Assembly (NCBI RefSeq): GCF_907165205.1
Contig: NC_058198.1
Location: forward strand, 11,633,001 to 11,697,000
From: Coccinella septempunctata
Lineage: Eukaryota > Arthropoda > Insecta > Coleoptera > Coccinellidae
Reading direction: 5' to 3'
DNA: 64,000 nt
Numbering within the stretch: position 1 is the stretch's first letter; each line of letters starts with the position of its first letter. Below the pieces are notes generated by a model that was not told the origin of the DNA, did no database searches, and was given only the letters and a program-made list of their open reading frames with translations. The position numbers were made by a program, and so were the translations under genes. Positions 45,368 to 55,601 of this stretch are shown piece by piece.

Positions 45368-46015
45368 TACATTATTGATTAGCACAGTTGGGTTTCCATA
45401 TATTTGTTTGGTTGATGTTTGTTTTTGTTGATGTTATATTGAAGGGCCAATGACCTGAATGGTCATACCGATGCTTACATAGAAAAGGTATTTCCACATC
45501 ACAGCATCACCGAAGCAGTATCTACTCGTCTATTCTATGATCAGAAATACTTCAGATGTCCAGATTGTGGTTATGAATGTGAATGATAATTGAATTGAAA
45601 AAAGCAAGTCAAAAATGTGTGAATAGTTTAGGCATTGTAGAAATATCCTCAATTATTTTCGACCTGTCGTTAGAAGGATCTAGACTATAGAAATATCTAG
45701 TATTAGTTCTGGTGCGAGTTGAAATATTAGACCGTGATTATAATAACCGCAGGATCCGCAGACGTGGCTGCGTGGCCTTCGAGGTCGCCAGATTTAACAT
45801 CTTCTGTTTCTTTTATGGGATTCACTTAAATAGCGGCAAAACCAGACAGCTCCATCCACTTCAGAAGATATGATGGAACGCATACGAAATGCTTGTAGGA
45901 ATATCGATGCATCAACTTTGATGTTATGTAATGAATCATTGATTGAAGAATTGATAAAGGTATCGAAATTATATGAAGTCAATGAAAACATGATTATTCT
46001 TCTTTTTGAAATAGT
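45368..46015. other. Unassigned DNA
   Basis: No gene or element was recognised. Confidence 0.4.
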
Positions 46016-46263
46016 AAAGTTTCAAACAAAACTTACTACTTTTTCATGAAGAATAAAATATACCTTTCTATTCAAAAAAATCAAGTTGAGTTTGAAATCT
46101 GAAATAACCTTGAAGTCAAGGTGGAGGTTAAGAAAATATGTTCTTTTTTCGCCCTCCTCATACCTCACACTTTTTACATGAAATATTTTTTTCTATAGTA
46201 CAAAGTTTTTGAGACAATTTATTATCTCAAGCTCGGTCTCAAGTTACTGCCGCACTCTGTATA
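46016..46263. mobile_element. MITE family F, fragment 2 (inverted relative to fragment 1)
   Basis: It is the reverse complement of 42665-42935 in order, ending CTCAAGTTACTGCCGCACTC and TGTATA. The two fragments flank the Tc1 and MITE A copy 5 region and might be arms of one larger structure or independent copies. Confidence 0.6.
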
Positions 46264-46536
46264 TTCAAGGTCAAATGAAATATAGATCAAGCATCTAAAA
46301 TGGCTTTTGAGATGCTACTTACCCATCCGCTCCCCAAATTAGAATTCGACAAAATAATATTTTTTTGTTTTAGGTTTAGGCTTGTCTGTTTCTCGAATCA
46401 ATTTGTGACTTCTGATTCGATAATGGAGGATCAGGTGCTTCAGCCCCTTGGCTGAAGCACTCCCTTGAGTTTCTGCATCATATTTATGCTACTGTCGAAT
46501 CTTCGTACTATTGGGGAATAAGCTGGTATATTAGAT

Positions 46537-47890
46537 GTGTACATGGTTGGCGAGGTGCTGGGCATGAGAACTGATCAGGGACCTAAAAAAATCAGCCCAG
46601 ATAGAACCTTCACTGCTCTGCTTTCCAACAGAGATTCTGGCTCTCATACCACAAGGAATTTTAATTACAAGAAACTTGTTGGTTTACGGATGGCTCTAGA
46701 AACAGTCTACAGTCAAATATCGCTGATTGAGCTCAGTGCTAGTCTGAGCAGGCTGGCGACAGCATTCCAGGCAATAATCTTCACCATTAACCTTTGTGCC
46801 AAACACCTACTTGACAGGGGCAGGACGGAAAGGTCAATAAAAATCCTAAAGGACAGTCAACGTGCCATCAAATCGCTCGCAGCTAACGAATACAATTCGG
46901 CACAGGTACTCGAATGCAGATCTAACCTCTCCCAATTGCAGACAATTGGCAGAACACTTCAACTCATGTGGGAACCTGGACACTCAGGCTTGGGGATACT
47001 CTGGCCGGAGAAGGTGCGACCTCAGCGTTTGTTAACCCGGAAACAACTATCGGAATTTCTAATTCCTTAGATATCGATCTAATTAATGGGGTTTCGGGAA
47101 TCCTGCCGTGGCATATTCAGGTAAAATGATATCCTCATAGTTTCTGGCATCTATAGATGTCTGCAGTTCCTCTTCTAAAATAAGAACCTTTTCGACAAAT
47201 TTATGAAAAGTGATTTATATATAACACCAATTTCTTGTGTACCCGCTACATGCATTGTCGCTGACAGAAAGAAATTGTATATGTGTGCCCAAAACTATAA
47301 AACAAACCAACATCCAAAATATGTCAAAATGTTTACTTAAAATGTTTTCGAAAAGAAGTCTATAGCCTGTTGTTACGACAAGAGTATACACTGTTATTGT
47401 TGTTGATCTCCTCTGTTTTATTTTTTTTTCTGTATGACGTTTCCAATCTTCATTGTTTTGTCAGGAATTGTTATTGGTGAATGAAGATACTCTGTTCTAT
47501 TCTATTCTTAATAATTAGTGGATGTAACAGAGGGTCCTACAGTACGTTACACGTACAAAGCCATCTCAGTGCCTCCCACTAAACACACCAAACATGGGCT
47601 TGGGTTTTCTAAAGCTAATCTGTGATTTATAGTGGCTGCTTTTACGGGATATTGCAAATTTAGAGCTCAATTACTGAAATTCAAAATAGTAAATGAAATA
47701 CTGTGCAGGCTTTTCCTAGAGGAGGACGAAACCCTTGAGCGAACCAAAGGTTCCATGTCTGACTCTGTGTGTCGCTGGTCAATCATCCAAGTCATCCTCT
47801 GTGAGTCAGACCTTGGAACCTTTGGTTCGCTCAGGCTGGATCTAGAGGTACTCATGAATTACGCTGGGGGAGGTATACCTCCCCTCTGAC
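46537..47890 (+). pseudogene. I/R1-like retroelement relic: RNase H and C-terminal zinc finger
   Basis: The plus strand reads an RNase H half-domain: AFQAIIFTINLCAKHLL, KILKDSQRAIKSLAANEYNS, VLECRSNLSQL and LMWEPGHSG. It then slips frame into EGATSAFVNPETTIGIS. Further on (47690-47860) NEILCRLFLEEDET, VILCESD and TFGSLRLDLEVL form a decayed C.C...H..C finger. The acidic residue expected in QAEI is replaced (QAII). The same family occurs on the minus strand at 58730-60370. The RT is absent here. Confidence 0.75.
47737..47832. repeat. Hairpin inside the I/R1-like relic
   Basis: GAGCGAACCAAAGGTTCC and GGAACCTTTGGTTCGCTC are perfect complements, extended inward by TGTCTGACTC and GAGTCAGACC. The other family member at 58770-58830 has this word only once, so an inverted duplication happened in this copy. 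Confidence 0.8.
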
Positions 47891-48049
47891 ATCATCTATT
47901 TTCTAAGGAATTGAGACTGTGAGCTTGTTTGTGTCCACAATAGACTATATTGGTCGCAGTAGAAGGTCTGGTGGGTCCGACCGCCTAACAATCTGTAATC
48001 TGTAGGGTGTAGTTCTCCACAAGATCAGATTCTCCTACTTTCAGACCCA

Positions 48050-48430
48050 TATTAGACCAAGAAACTGCTCTTCTATTCGCAGCTCAGCACACAAATATTA
48101 ATTCCAACACTATGAAGGCGTGATCCATTTCTTATTAATTCCAACTCTTGGAATCCATACAGAAAAGAGCAGTAAGACTGGACTAGAATTGTTCCCCAGC
48201 TACAGCATACTTCCAGACGATGGTGAAATTTTTTCAGTAGAATTCCGAATGGCATCAGACGGTATGTAATTGAATTCAATTCCACTTTTGGCTTTCAGAT
48301 CTTGCATATTAGCTGGCTTATTTCGATAGAACTTCTCCTTGAGATGTCCCCAAATAAGGTTATCTAATGACTTTAAGTCTGGGGATCTTGGTGGCCATTC
48401 AATTGTAACTCGTCGGCCAATCCAGCGAAA
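48050..48430 (-). pseudogene. mariner/Tc1-type transposase C-terminal fragment
   Basis: The minus strand reads EWPPRSPDLKSLDNLIWGHL then KEKFYRNKPANMQDL, the SPDLxxLDxxxWG block of the DD34D group. After a frameshift it gives TEKFHHRLEVCCS, a usual C-terminal phrase. The N-terminal and central regions are absent. Confidence 0.75.
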
Positions 48431-48649
48431 GCTAAACTCAATCTAGAGACAATCGAACCAAAATGTGCGGGAGCGCAGTCTTAAGTTTAAAGCAAAGTGA
48501 ACCAATATTGTCGACCGATAACACGGGTCAACACCAAATTTGACTTTGACTGCAAAGCATAAAATTTCGATAGTTTAGATCCTAATTAGACGAAAAAAAA
48601 ATATATGGCATAAAAAAGTTTGCTTCTGTGCTTAGGAGACTGATTCAAC

Positions 48650-48900
48650 GATAGCATTTACAATAAAAACAAGCAACATGTGGAGCCCATGGCTAGTCTT
48701 GATTCCAAACAGGAAAGTCAAAATATGCTTCATAGGCTTCAGAGAGAACGTGAGGTGTCTTTAATTCGTATTTCACGTCACGAATTATAATAAATTGACC
48801 ACATATAAAACAAAATGCATCAGCATCGTATGTACACTTTCTTGACGATATTTGAAGTTTGTCTGGGCTAGTAAACAACACCTGATCATTGTTTATGAGT
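48650..48900 (-). pseudogene. Fragment of an arthropod CxxC repeat-gene family (function unknown)
   Basis: The minus strand reads KCTYDADAFCFICGQF, then VLSEAYEAYFDFPVWNQD, a TAG stop, then PWAPHVAC. This resembles a widespread arthropod protein of unknown function with the pattern NAFCYICG...YFG..LGDQD..WAPH..C. Codons and order are kept across the stop. No start or splice site was identified. It is probably a dispersed pseudogene. Confidence 0.5.
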
Positions 48901-50159
48901 CGAGTGCCGTCTAGCGGCACCTTGTAAACGTAAACACCCCACTCTCATCGGACGGTCTTTCAGAATTATTAAAAATTATTAAAAAAAGGAAGAATAACTA
49001 GAAAATGTTTTATTTATAGATGATGATAAAGAAGCTGATTTTTTCAAGAAAAAGCTAACATATAATTTTGATACGTATTATCTGAAACAAATTATATCTA
49101 ACAAAAATTTGTTTTTCCGTAGTGAATCCAATGAATGAACATTATGCAGATAACATATTTCAAATCATATGCATATGTAATTTGAATTCATTTGTGAGGA
49201 ACGCCTTTCGAAAATTGTGTAAAAAAACTGATTAGCAATAAACCCCTTTCAGTGGGTTCTAACATCTTAAACGAAGTTTCGAAACTGTGAGATTCTCAAG
49301 TTAGACTCGATATTGAGCAGCTTAGAAGCTTCCTAGGAAAAAGGATTGTATTAAAAAATTAACCTGGATATACCCTATCTCTTCGGTTTTGAAATACGAG
49401 CGAGTCGACATATGGCATAAATAAAATGAATATAAATGAACGGATAACGGTCATCAAATTGATTTCCTTTTAATGCCTGTGCATTTCCAACACCAGGCAA
49501 TACGAATAATATTTAGTTTCATTGGTACCAACAGTAGAACACATGTTACTAATGACTTTGTTTCCGAAGAAACAAGGACAAACATTCGTAAATGGGTTCT
49601 CGATCATACGGCAAAAGTTTTAGATCGCTTTCTATCCTGCCATATATTGGACTGAGTTTCTACATACTCGTAGATAATGAGTGCAATTTGAAGTAAATAG
49701 CATAACAAAACACGTGGAGGAATAAGAATAATTGAATATTGTTAGTATGATGGAGTAATACATTTGTTGCATGCGAAGTGAATTATTTCAACTAGATATT
49801 CAATGTTCATATCTATTCGAAACATTTCACATTTATTTATCGACTACTCATAACGAAATCCTAGATATAGATAGATAATTCTAGCAAACAATAACCGAGA
49901 GTTTTGAAATAACATATACTTCTACATCTATGATTTCCAAAAGGAACGAATATAACAAAACAATGCCATAGAAATATCTGAATAAACAAATTTACAATAG
50001 CATATAATCAATACAGGTCAATGTGAATCCTTATACAGGATGGTCGAATGAGAACTTAACACTATTGGTTCAGTCGGAAACAAAGAGAGGGTGCGTGAAA
50101 GAGAAGAAGCAAGGGACGTGTCTGTCTTAGGTCATGTAGCAATGAATCCGACCTTTAGT
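48901..50159. other. Unassigned AT-rich DNA
   Basis: A 60-codon frame at 49473-49655 has no motif I can name. No repeat boundary is seen. Confidence 0.4.
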
Positions 50160-50800
50160 AGGTACTAGGAAATTGCCGAATTCAAAATCACCACCTCAGG
50201 GTTTTGGCTCTATGGGATCACTTCACAAGGTCAATGTGTCAATGGTGAATTGGTCAATGGTTTTCAGATTATATTAGGCCAAATAGCATCGCCGAATTAG
50301 ACGTTTTGGAATTACTTCACAGCGTCCTCAGCTTGTCGAACCTCTCACAACTAGACACCGAAGTAATCGACTGGCTCAGTGCAGAGGGCGACTGAACTGG
50401 GACCTTAAGTGGAACAACATTATCTTCAGTGATGAGTCCAGATTCTGCTTCGGCATGTATGATGGCTGTTCATGATCAGAAAGATGATTTTTTTGGAAAA
50501 GCATGAGCACCGCACTGCTATAATCAAGGATTGCAGGGTTAGTGCTTAAGGAAGTAGGTCACTTTAGTAGTCAGCATCTTTGGTACTGTATTTTTGGTAC
50601 AGCAGGCAACCGTGCGTTATATCCAGCAGTTGGTGGAACCACATATTTAGCCTTAAATTCAGACGGCCTCTAACCCACATGTAGCCAAAATTACGTACGC
50701 TCATTTTGAAGAACATCGAGTCGATTTTTTGGATTGTCCCCTAGATCCCCCAATCTTTTACCCATATAACACATCTGGGACATTATAGGTGTATTCGTGA
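50160..50800 (+). pseudogene. Tc1-type transposase, heavily decayed
   Basis: The plus strand gives WNNIIFSDESRFCFGMYDG near 50410-50470. After several breaks it gives FGTAGNRALYPAVGGTTYL, a region like QNYVRSF..TSSRFFG, and LSPRSPNLLPI.HIWDII near 50740-50795. These are the DESRF, DNARPH-side and SPD blocks of Tc1 transposases. Multiple stops and frameshifts make it long dead. Confidence 0.65.
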
Positions 50801-50803
50801 ATT

Positions 50804-50912
50804 GGTTTGCAACGGTTGTGAACTGTACAGAGCAAGCGCAATTCCATTTTAGGGTAGCGAAAATCCATTTGCGCTATGCTATCTCTGTACAGTTCACAAC
50901 CGTTGTGAACCA
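50804..50912. repeat. Inverted repeat of about 30-bp arms
   Basis: CAACGGTTGTGAACTGTACA occurs at the left and its complement TGTACAGTTCACAACCGTTG at the right, with GCGCAA/TTGCGC further in. It abuts the Tc1 relic and may be one of its internal or terminal repeats. Confidence 0.75.
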
Positions 50913-50975
50913 CTCTACGAACCAGCCTTATGAAAATAAGATTACTGTGTTTACTTCATCATCTATACTATACTA

Positions 50976-51862
50976 TACCGGGTGGCCCACCCCAGACGCG
51001 GTTCATTTTGAGGGAGTAAATAAAGATATTTTAAAAATCTTTTCTTGTGGTGTGTGTAGGGTGTTCAAAAGTACAATTTGAAATCATTGTCATATATACA
51101 GAGTCAAAATATAGACCAAAGTTACACTTTTTTATATGTAACACTCTTTATTTGACCTCAAAAATGGAATGGGGAGCTCAAATTATGATGATTTTCTTCA
51201 GATCACTTTATACCTTAGAAGGACCATTTACGAGACAATGGCGAAAATTTTGAAAGTTTGGAATGAAAAATCGAAAATTGCCCAAAAACTATCAGGTTCA
51301 GCTGTAGGAAAATTTTTTGAAAATAGTTTCGAAATTAATTTTTACGTTCAACGAGATATAGAAATAGCAGGTGTGTCATTTGAAATAAGAAAGTTTTCGA
51401 CGATTATTTGTAGTTGATGTTTGAGAATTAATTATGATCACTTTGTATATTCCAGAGTTGAAATTTTCTTTTATATGTAGGAGTAGCCAACTTGTCTACC
51501 CAAAAAAATTCTGTCTGTATCGCTGGCGTAACTAGTTTCTTCATTAATTGCTACTTAAAAAAACTCCATATTTTCCATTTTTCGCCATTATCTCGTAAAG
51601 GGTGCTTCTAAGTTATAAAGTGATCTGAAGAAATTCATCATAACTTGAGCCTGCCATTCCATTTTTGAGGTCAAATATATGGTATTACATTTGAAAAAGT
51701 GTAACTTTGGTCTATATCTTTGTTTTCGAACACCCTGTACAAATGACAATAATTTTAGATTGTGCTTTGGGACATCCTACACACACCACAAGAAAAGATT
51801 TTCAAAATATCTTCATTTACTCCCTCAAAATGAGCGCCGCATCTGGGGTGGGCCACCCGGTA
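50976..51862. mobile_element. MITE family B, copy 2 (887 bp, very long TIRs)
   Basis: The left end TACCGGGTGGCCCACCCCAG is mirrored by CTGGGGTGGGCCACCCGGTA at the right. The arms stay complementary, with gaps, for 300 bp or more each: CTTGTGGTGTGTGTAGG, AAAGTTACACTTTTT, CCTCAAAAATGGAATGG and TCGCCATTATCTCGT all appear mirrored. Nearly the whole element is a foldback. There is no transposase. Confidence 0.88.
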
Positions 51863-52189
51863 TATCTAGCGGTATTTCAATATACAGATACAAGTTGCCT
51901 GGGGTATGATACCTCAAGAGAAAATCGACAGTCTCATTAGGAGTATACCCCGGTGTGATTAAAACACATGGAGATCCAACACATTATCAATTTTTCCCTT
52001 TTTTACTATGATTGGAATTTTCTCCAGTTTTGATCGATTACTTACCAAACCTTAAGATGCGGAAATGCACCTATAATAAAGAGTTCTTGTAGAAATTCAC
52101 TGGCGGAATCTTTCAGGGATCTGATCACTTCAAAATTTCCTTCGAAATTTTAAAAATGATTCCAAAAGTATCTGGATTTCAGCAAAAAT
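51863..52189. other. Unassigned DNA
   Basis: Nothing was recognised between MITE B and the retroelement fragment. Confidence 0.4.
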
Positions 52190-52500
52190 AAGTTACGCCT
52201 TCCACTATAGCTTTCTTACAGGACATTGTTGGTCTAGGAAGCATTTGTATGGGGGTTCATCAGAAACTGACGATTGTAGATTCTGTGGGAAAGAGGAGGA
52301 AACTCCTGCTAATAGGTTACAGGGTGCTTCATTCTCGAATGAAAAGAATGCTTTGTAGAAGGAAATTGAAGGAGTGAGGGATTAGCCTACATTAAGCCCT
52401 CGAAGGTGCTCAATTTCATTAGAGCTCTGAACTGGGGAGCGAGCTGTAGATGGCGCAATGGTGGGAAAAGCTCTGATGGGGGTGACAATAGGCAGGTCTA
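52190..52500 (+). pseudogene. C-terminal zinc-finger fragment of an RNase H-bearing retroelement
   Basis: The plus strand gives AFLTGHCWSRKHLYGGSSE followed by CRFCGKEEETPANRL, the CxFC.EEET motif at the end of I/jockey-type polyproteins. After a slip it gives PRRCSISLEL, and then the usual non-coding end. No RT is present. Confidence 0.6.
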
Positions 52501-52607
52501 AGTGCACTGTAAACAATATACTTGTCAGCTCTTCAAATAATATGATAACAATTCACAACAATCTCACTCGAATATTATTTATTTGTGATCATTTCGAGGT
52601 CTGAAAA

Positions 52608-53032
52608 TACAGGGTGAGACTTTGACTCGTACAAATTTGATATACCATTTTTTCGATTCGGCCCTGATAATAAGATATAGCCACTTTAAGTTCTCATAAT
52701 GAGCTGTGCCATTCCTGGAAAAACAAAATTACCTTCAGAATAACTGGCTAAATCTATAACACTACATTCTCTTTTAAACAGAGTTGCATTCCACCCAATT
52801 TTTCGTATTCCACAGAAATTTTTTATTTTCGAACATCAGATTACTCTAAAAGAGTTCTTTGAATTTCAGGTATTTTTATGATATAATGAGGATACTGGAA
52901 GACGTGAATGATATTTTGATTTGATTAATCAAAAAAATGAAAAATTATATTCTGAAATTCATTTCGGACTTTTTTTTCACCTCAAGAATCTACTGTTAAA
53001 AAATTCGTACGAGTCAAAGACTCGCCCTGCAT
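52608..53032. mobile_element. MITE family A, copy 6 (425 bp, internally deleted)
   Basis: It runs from TACAGGGTGAGACTTTGACT to GAGTCAAAGACTCGCCCTGC. It keeps GATATAGCCACTTTAAG and CCTTCAGAATAACTGGCTAA but lacks about 200 bp of the middle found in copies 2 and 5. Confidence 0.8.
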
Positions 53033-54026
53033 AAGTATATCATCTTTGAGGAGGAATTAAATTGGGGGTTAATACACAATGTCTTAATGATAAATAATAC
53101 CTTTATTTACAGCTTCCAGTACCTGCTGCCATCTTTGTTTCGCTCTTCAAACTGAGAATTGATTCTATAGAGAATATTCGAGGATTCTTTTACATTGTAT
53201 AAAGGCACCTATACTACCTCATCATTGAAGAAAGAAAACGTTAAAATATCACATTACCTATCCACATATTCTTCTAGAAATCATTATATTAGGCAATCTA
53301 TAACTGTGATAATTCGAAGAAAAACCATTAGGAAGAAGTAGAGTCATGTTATCCAAAATACTCATCTCCTGCTCGAAATTCTTAAAACTATTTCATGAAA
53401 TATTTTTCTATTGAGATATTTTCGTACAAGAACGTCTCCCTGCTATTCTAGGATTATTTAAAACATATGTATTACTTTTGCATGAATCGGTAGATACAAA
53501 TTCGATTTACACCTATACCTGATGGAAATTCAAAAACCTTTTTCATTTAGCTAAAATTTTACAGTCATCTTTGTACAAGAACCAGTGTGAAATTTTAACT
53601 ATTATTCTAAAACATTTACAGAAATATCGGTCACTCACATGGATCACTCTCAGAATCGGGAGACATCGATGAAATTTTAATCATGAAATTCAAAACGATC
53701 CATACTTTTGTTGTGCCGTGAAACAATTTTCGTTCGTGAAAGTGAAAAGACTATTGGTCGATGGAATAAAACATTTTCCATATCGATAAATATCAATCCA
53801 ATCTAGAGCTTGAAATTCGAAAACTATCTTCACTCTCATGACTAGAAGATATATTTTATAATTTCTAACTGCTATTTCATTTTATAATTGCTTTATTACT
53901 GCTTGTCGAATGCAAATTTGTTTTATTGAAATTGCCAGTGACAAACACAATATACAGCAACTGTTCAGATACTGCACTACAATTGCTACCTGAATGCAGC
54001 ACCGAGATTGCTGCACTGAAATTTCA
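53033..54026. other. Unassigned DNA
   Basis: No gene or repeat was recognised up to the minisatellite. Confidence 0.4.
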
Positions 54027-54360
54027 CAGTTTCTGTATTGATAATTCTGCATAAAAATGCAATATTTGATGTACAGTTACTGTACTCTTTTAGTAAGCTA
54101 TGTTTCAATCTACTGTACTCTTTCTTTATTGATAATTCTTCATTTTAAAAATGCAGTGTTCGATATACAGTGACTGTACAGTTTCTGTATTTATAATTTA
54201 GCATTTCAAAAATGCAATATTCGAAATAAAGTTACTGTATAGTTTCTGTATCGATAATTCTACATTTTGAAAATGCAGTTGTTATATATAGTTAGTATAC
54301 AGTTTCTGTATTGATAAAACTGCATTTTAAAAATGCTGTTTTCGATATACAGTGACTCCC
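54027..54360. repeat. 60-bp minisatellite, about five diverged units
   Basis: Units begin near 54029, 54120, 54181, 54241 and 54301 with variants of CAGTTTCTGTATTGATAATT, followed by CTGCATTTTAAAAATGCA and a CGATATACAGT word. Spacing is 60-61 bp except for one 91-bp step. TGCATTTTAAAAATGCA is palindromic. Confidence 0.8.
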
Positions 54361-55384
54361 TTAAGGAAGTCGTTAAGACGTTCTTAGTTCTTAGTACAAA
54401 AATACAAAACAGTTTTACAACAAATTATAATATTGTTTTATAAACGTTTACACAATTTTATACGACATTTCAGCTCACGGAACAAAATTGTTTCATAATA
54501 ATACTGGTGTTATCTTAGTTTGTTCCTTTGCGAACATCTATAAAACTGTTTTATTAGCGCTATGTGAAACATTTATAAAATTAACTTATTAATGTTTTAT
54601 TTTTGATATTGTTGCTGTCTAAAGCATATTGCACGCGGACGTAACCTTCAAATTATTATATAATTATCATGAACACTGTCATAATAAAAACAATACATAA
54701 TAATTATAAAACAAAAAAATTCTTGTAACGATTCAAAAGCATTTATTAATACATTTATAAAACAAATCGACATTTTCCATCATTTTTGATCTCATCAGTG
54801 ATGCTTGACCTTTATTATTATGAATTCGCTAGGTAAATGGAGGAAAGTTAAAAAAAGTGAAGCATTTTACAGAAAAGTTAAGAAGTGCTACCCAAATATT
54901 TTAGGCTATTATTAGAAATAATACACTAGATCTTTCTATAAAGGAAGCAGCAGGTGACTCAGATAAACCGAAGGATTTTGCTTCAAGTAATGCTGTTGAA
55001 CCAAGTGGTTCCAATGGAGATGAATGTTCCAGCAAAGGAGAGTAGATGCTGACCATGGTTTCGGTCTCATTTTACCGCGTCAGAGCAACGCAACTCCCTC
55101 TACGATAGAAAATGCTTAGAATTGACCCACTTATTATGTTGGTAGGTCTCTGTAGTTCCACCTGCAGTTATCCCTTGATGAGGAGATATTTATTTGAATA
55201 TATTTCATTCTGGACGAGCTACAATTTTAGCAAAATCTTTGTTGTTTTCGATTGCGAAAATTTTGTAGATGTTGAAGAATTCGATTCAAAATGAATTTCG
55301 ATACCACAATCACATACTTCATAATTAACTAGTCTAATGAACCGATTAAAATTTCCCAGTAAAACACAAATTGGCAGTCAAAAA
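54361..55384. other. Unassigned DNA containing a copy of the 27.5-kb repeat
   Basis: Bases 55046-55125 (AGATGCTGACCATGGTTTCG and onward) match the loop region of the inverted repeat at 27442-27670. The rest is AT-rich without a supported gene. Confidence 0.5.
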
Positions 55385-55390
55385 TTTATT
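55385..55390 (-). promoter_or_regulatory. Candidate poly(A) signal of the membrane-protein gene
   Basis: AATAAA on the minus strand, 47 bases past the stop codon at 55438-55440. Confidence 0.5.
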
Positions 55391-55437
55391 AAAATAGCTT
55401 AGTAAAAAATTAAAACAATTTGAATACGTTGATATTT

Positions 55438-55601
55438 TCAGTAACGAGATCTACCTCCTCTGTACGTCGGCAAGTCAAAACTGTCAGCCTCACTCCTTTT
55501 GCATTTTTTTAGGCAAATCAGAGATGACACTATTATGATAGTGAGGAATATCAGACTAACCAAAGTGATCGCAGTTACAGCCCAAAAGCTCAAGGGGGCC
55601 C
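55438..55601 (-). CDS. Last exon of the membrane-protein gene
   Basis: 164 nt. The acceptor is ATTATATTTCAG before GGGCCCCC. Two bases complete a codon, then 53 residues and TGA at 55438-55440. It holds the transmembrane helix and the cytoplasmic tail CLKKCKRSEADSFDLPTYRG followed by GRSRY. Confidence 0.82.
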
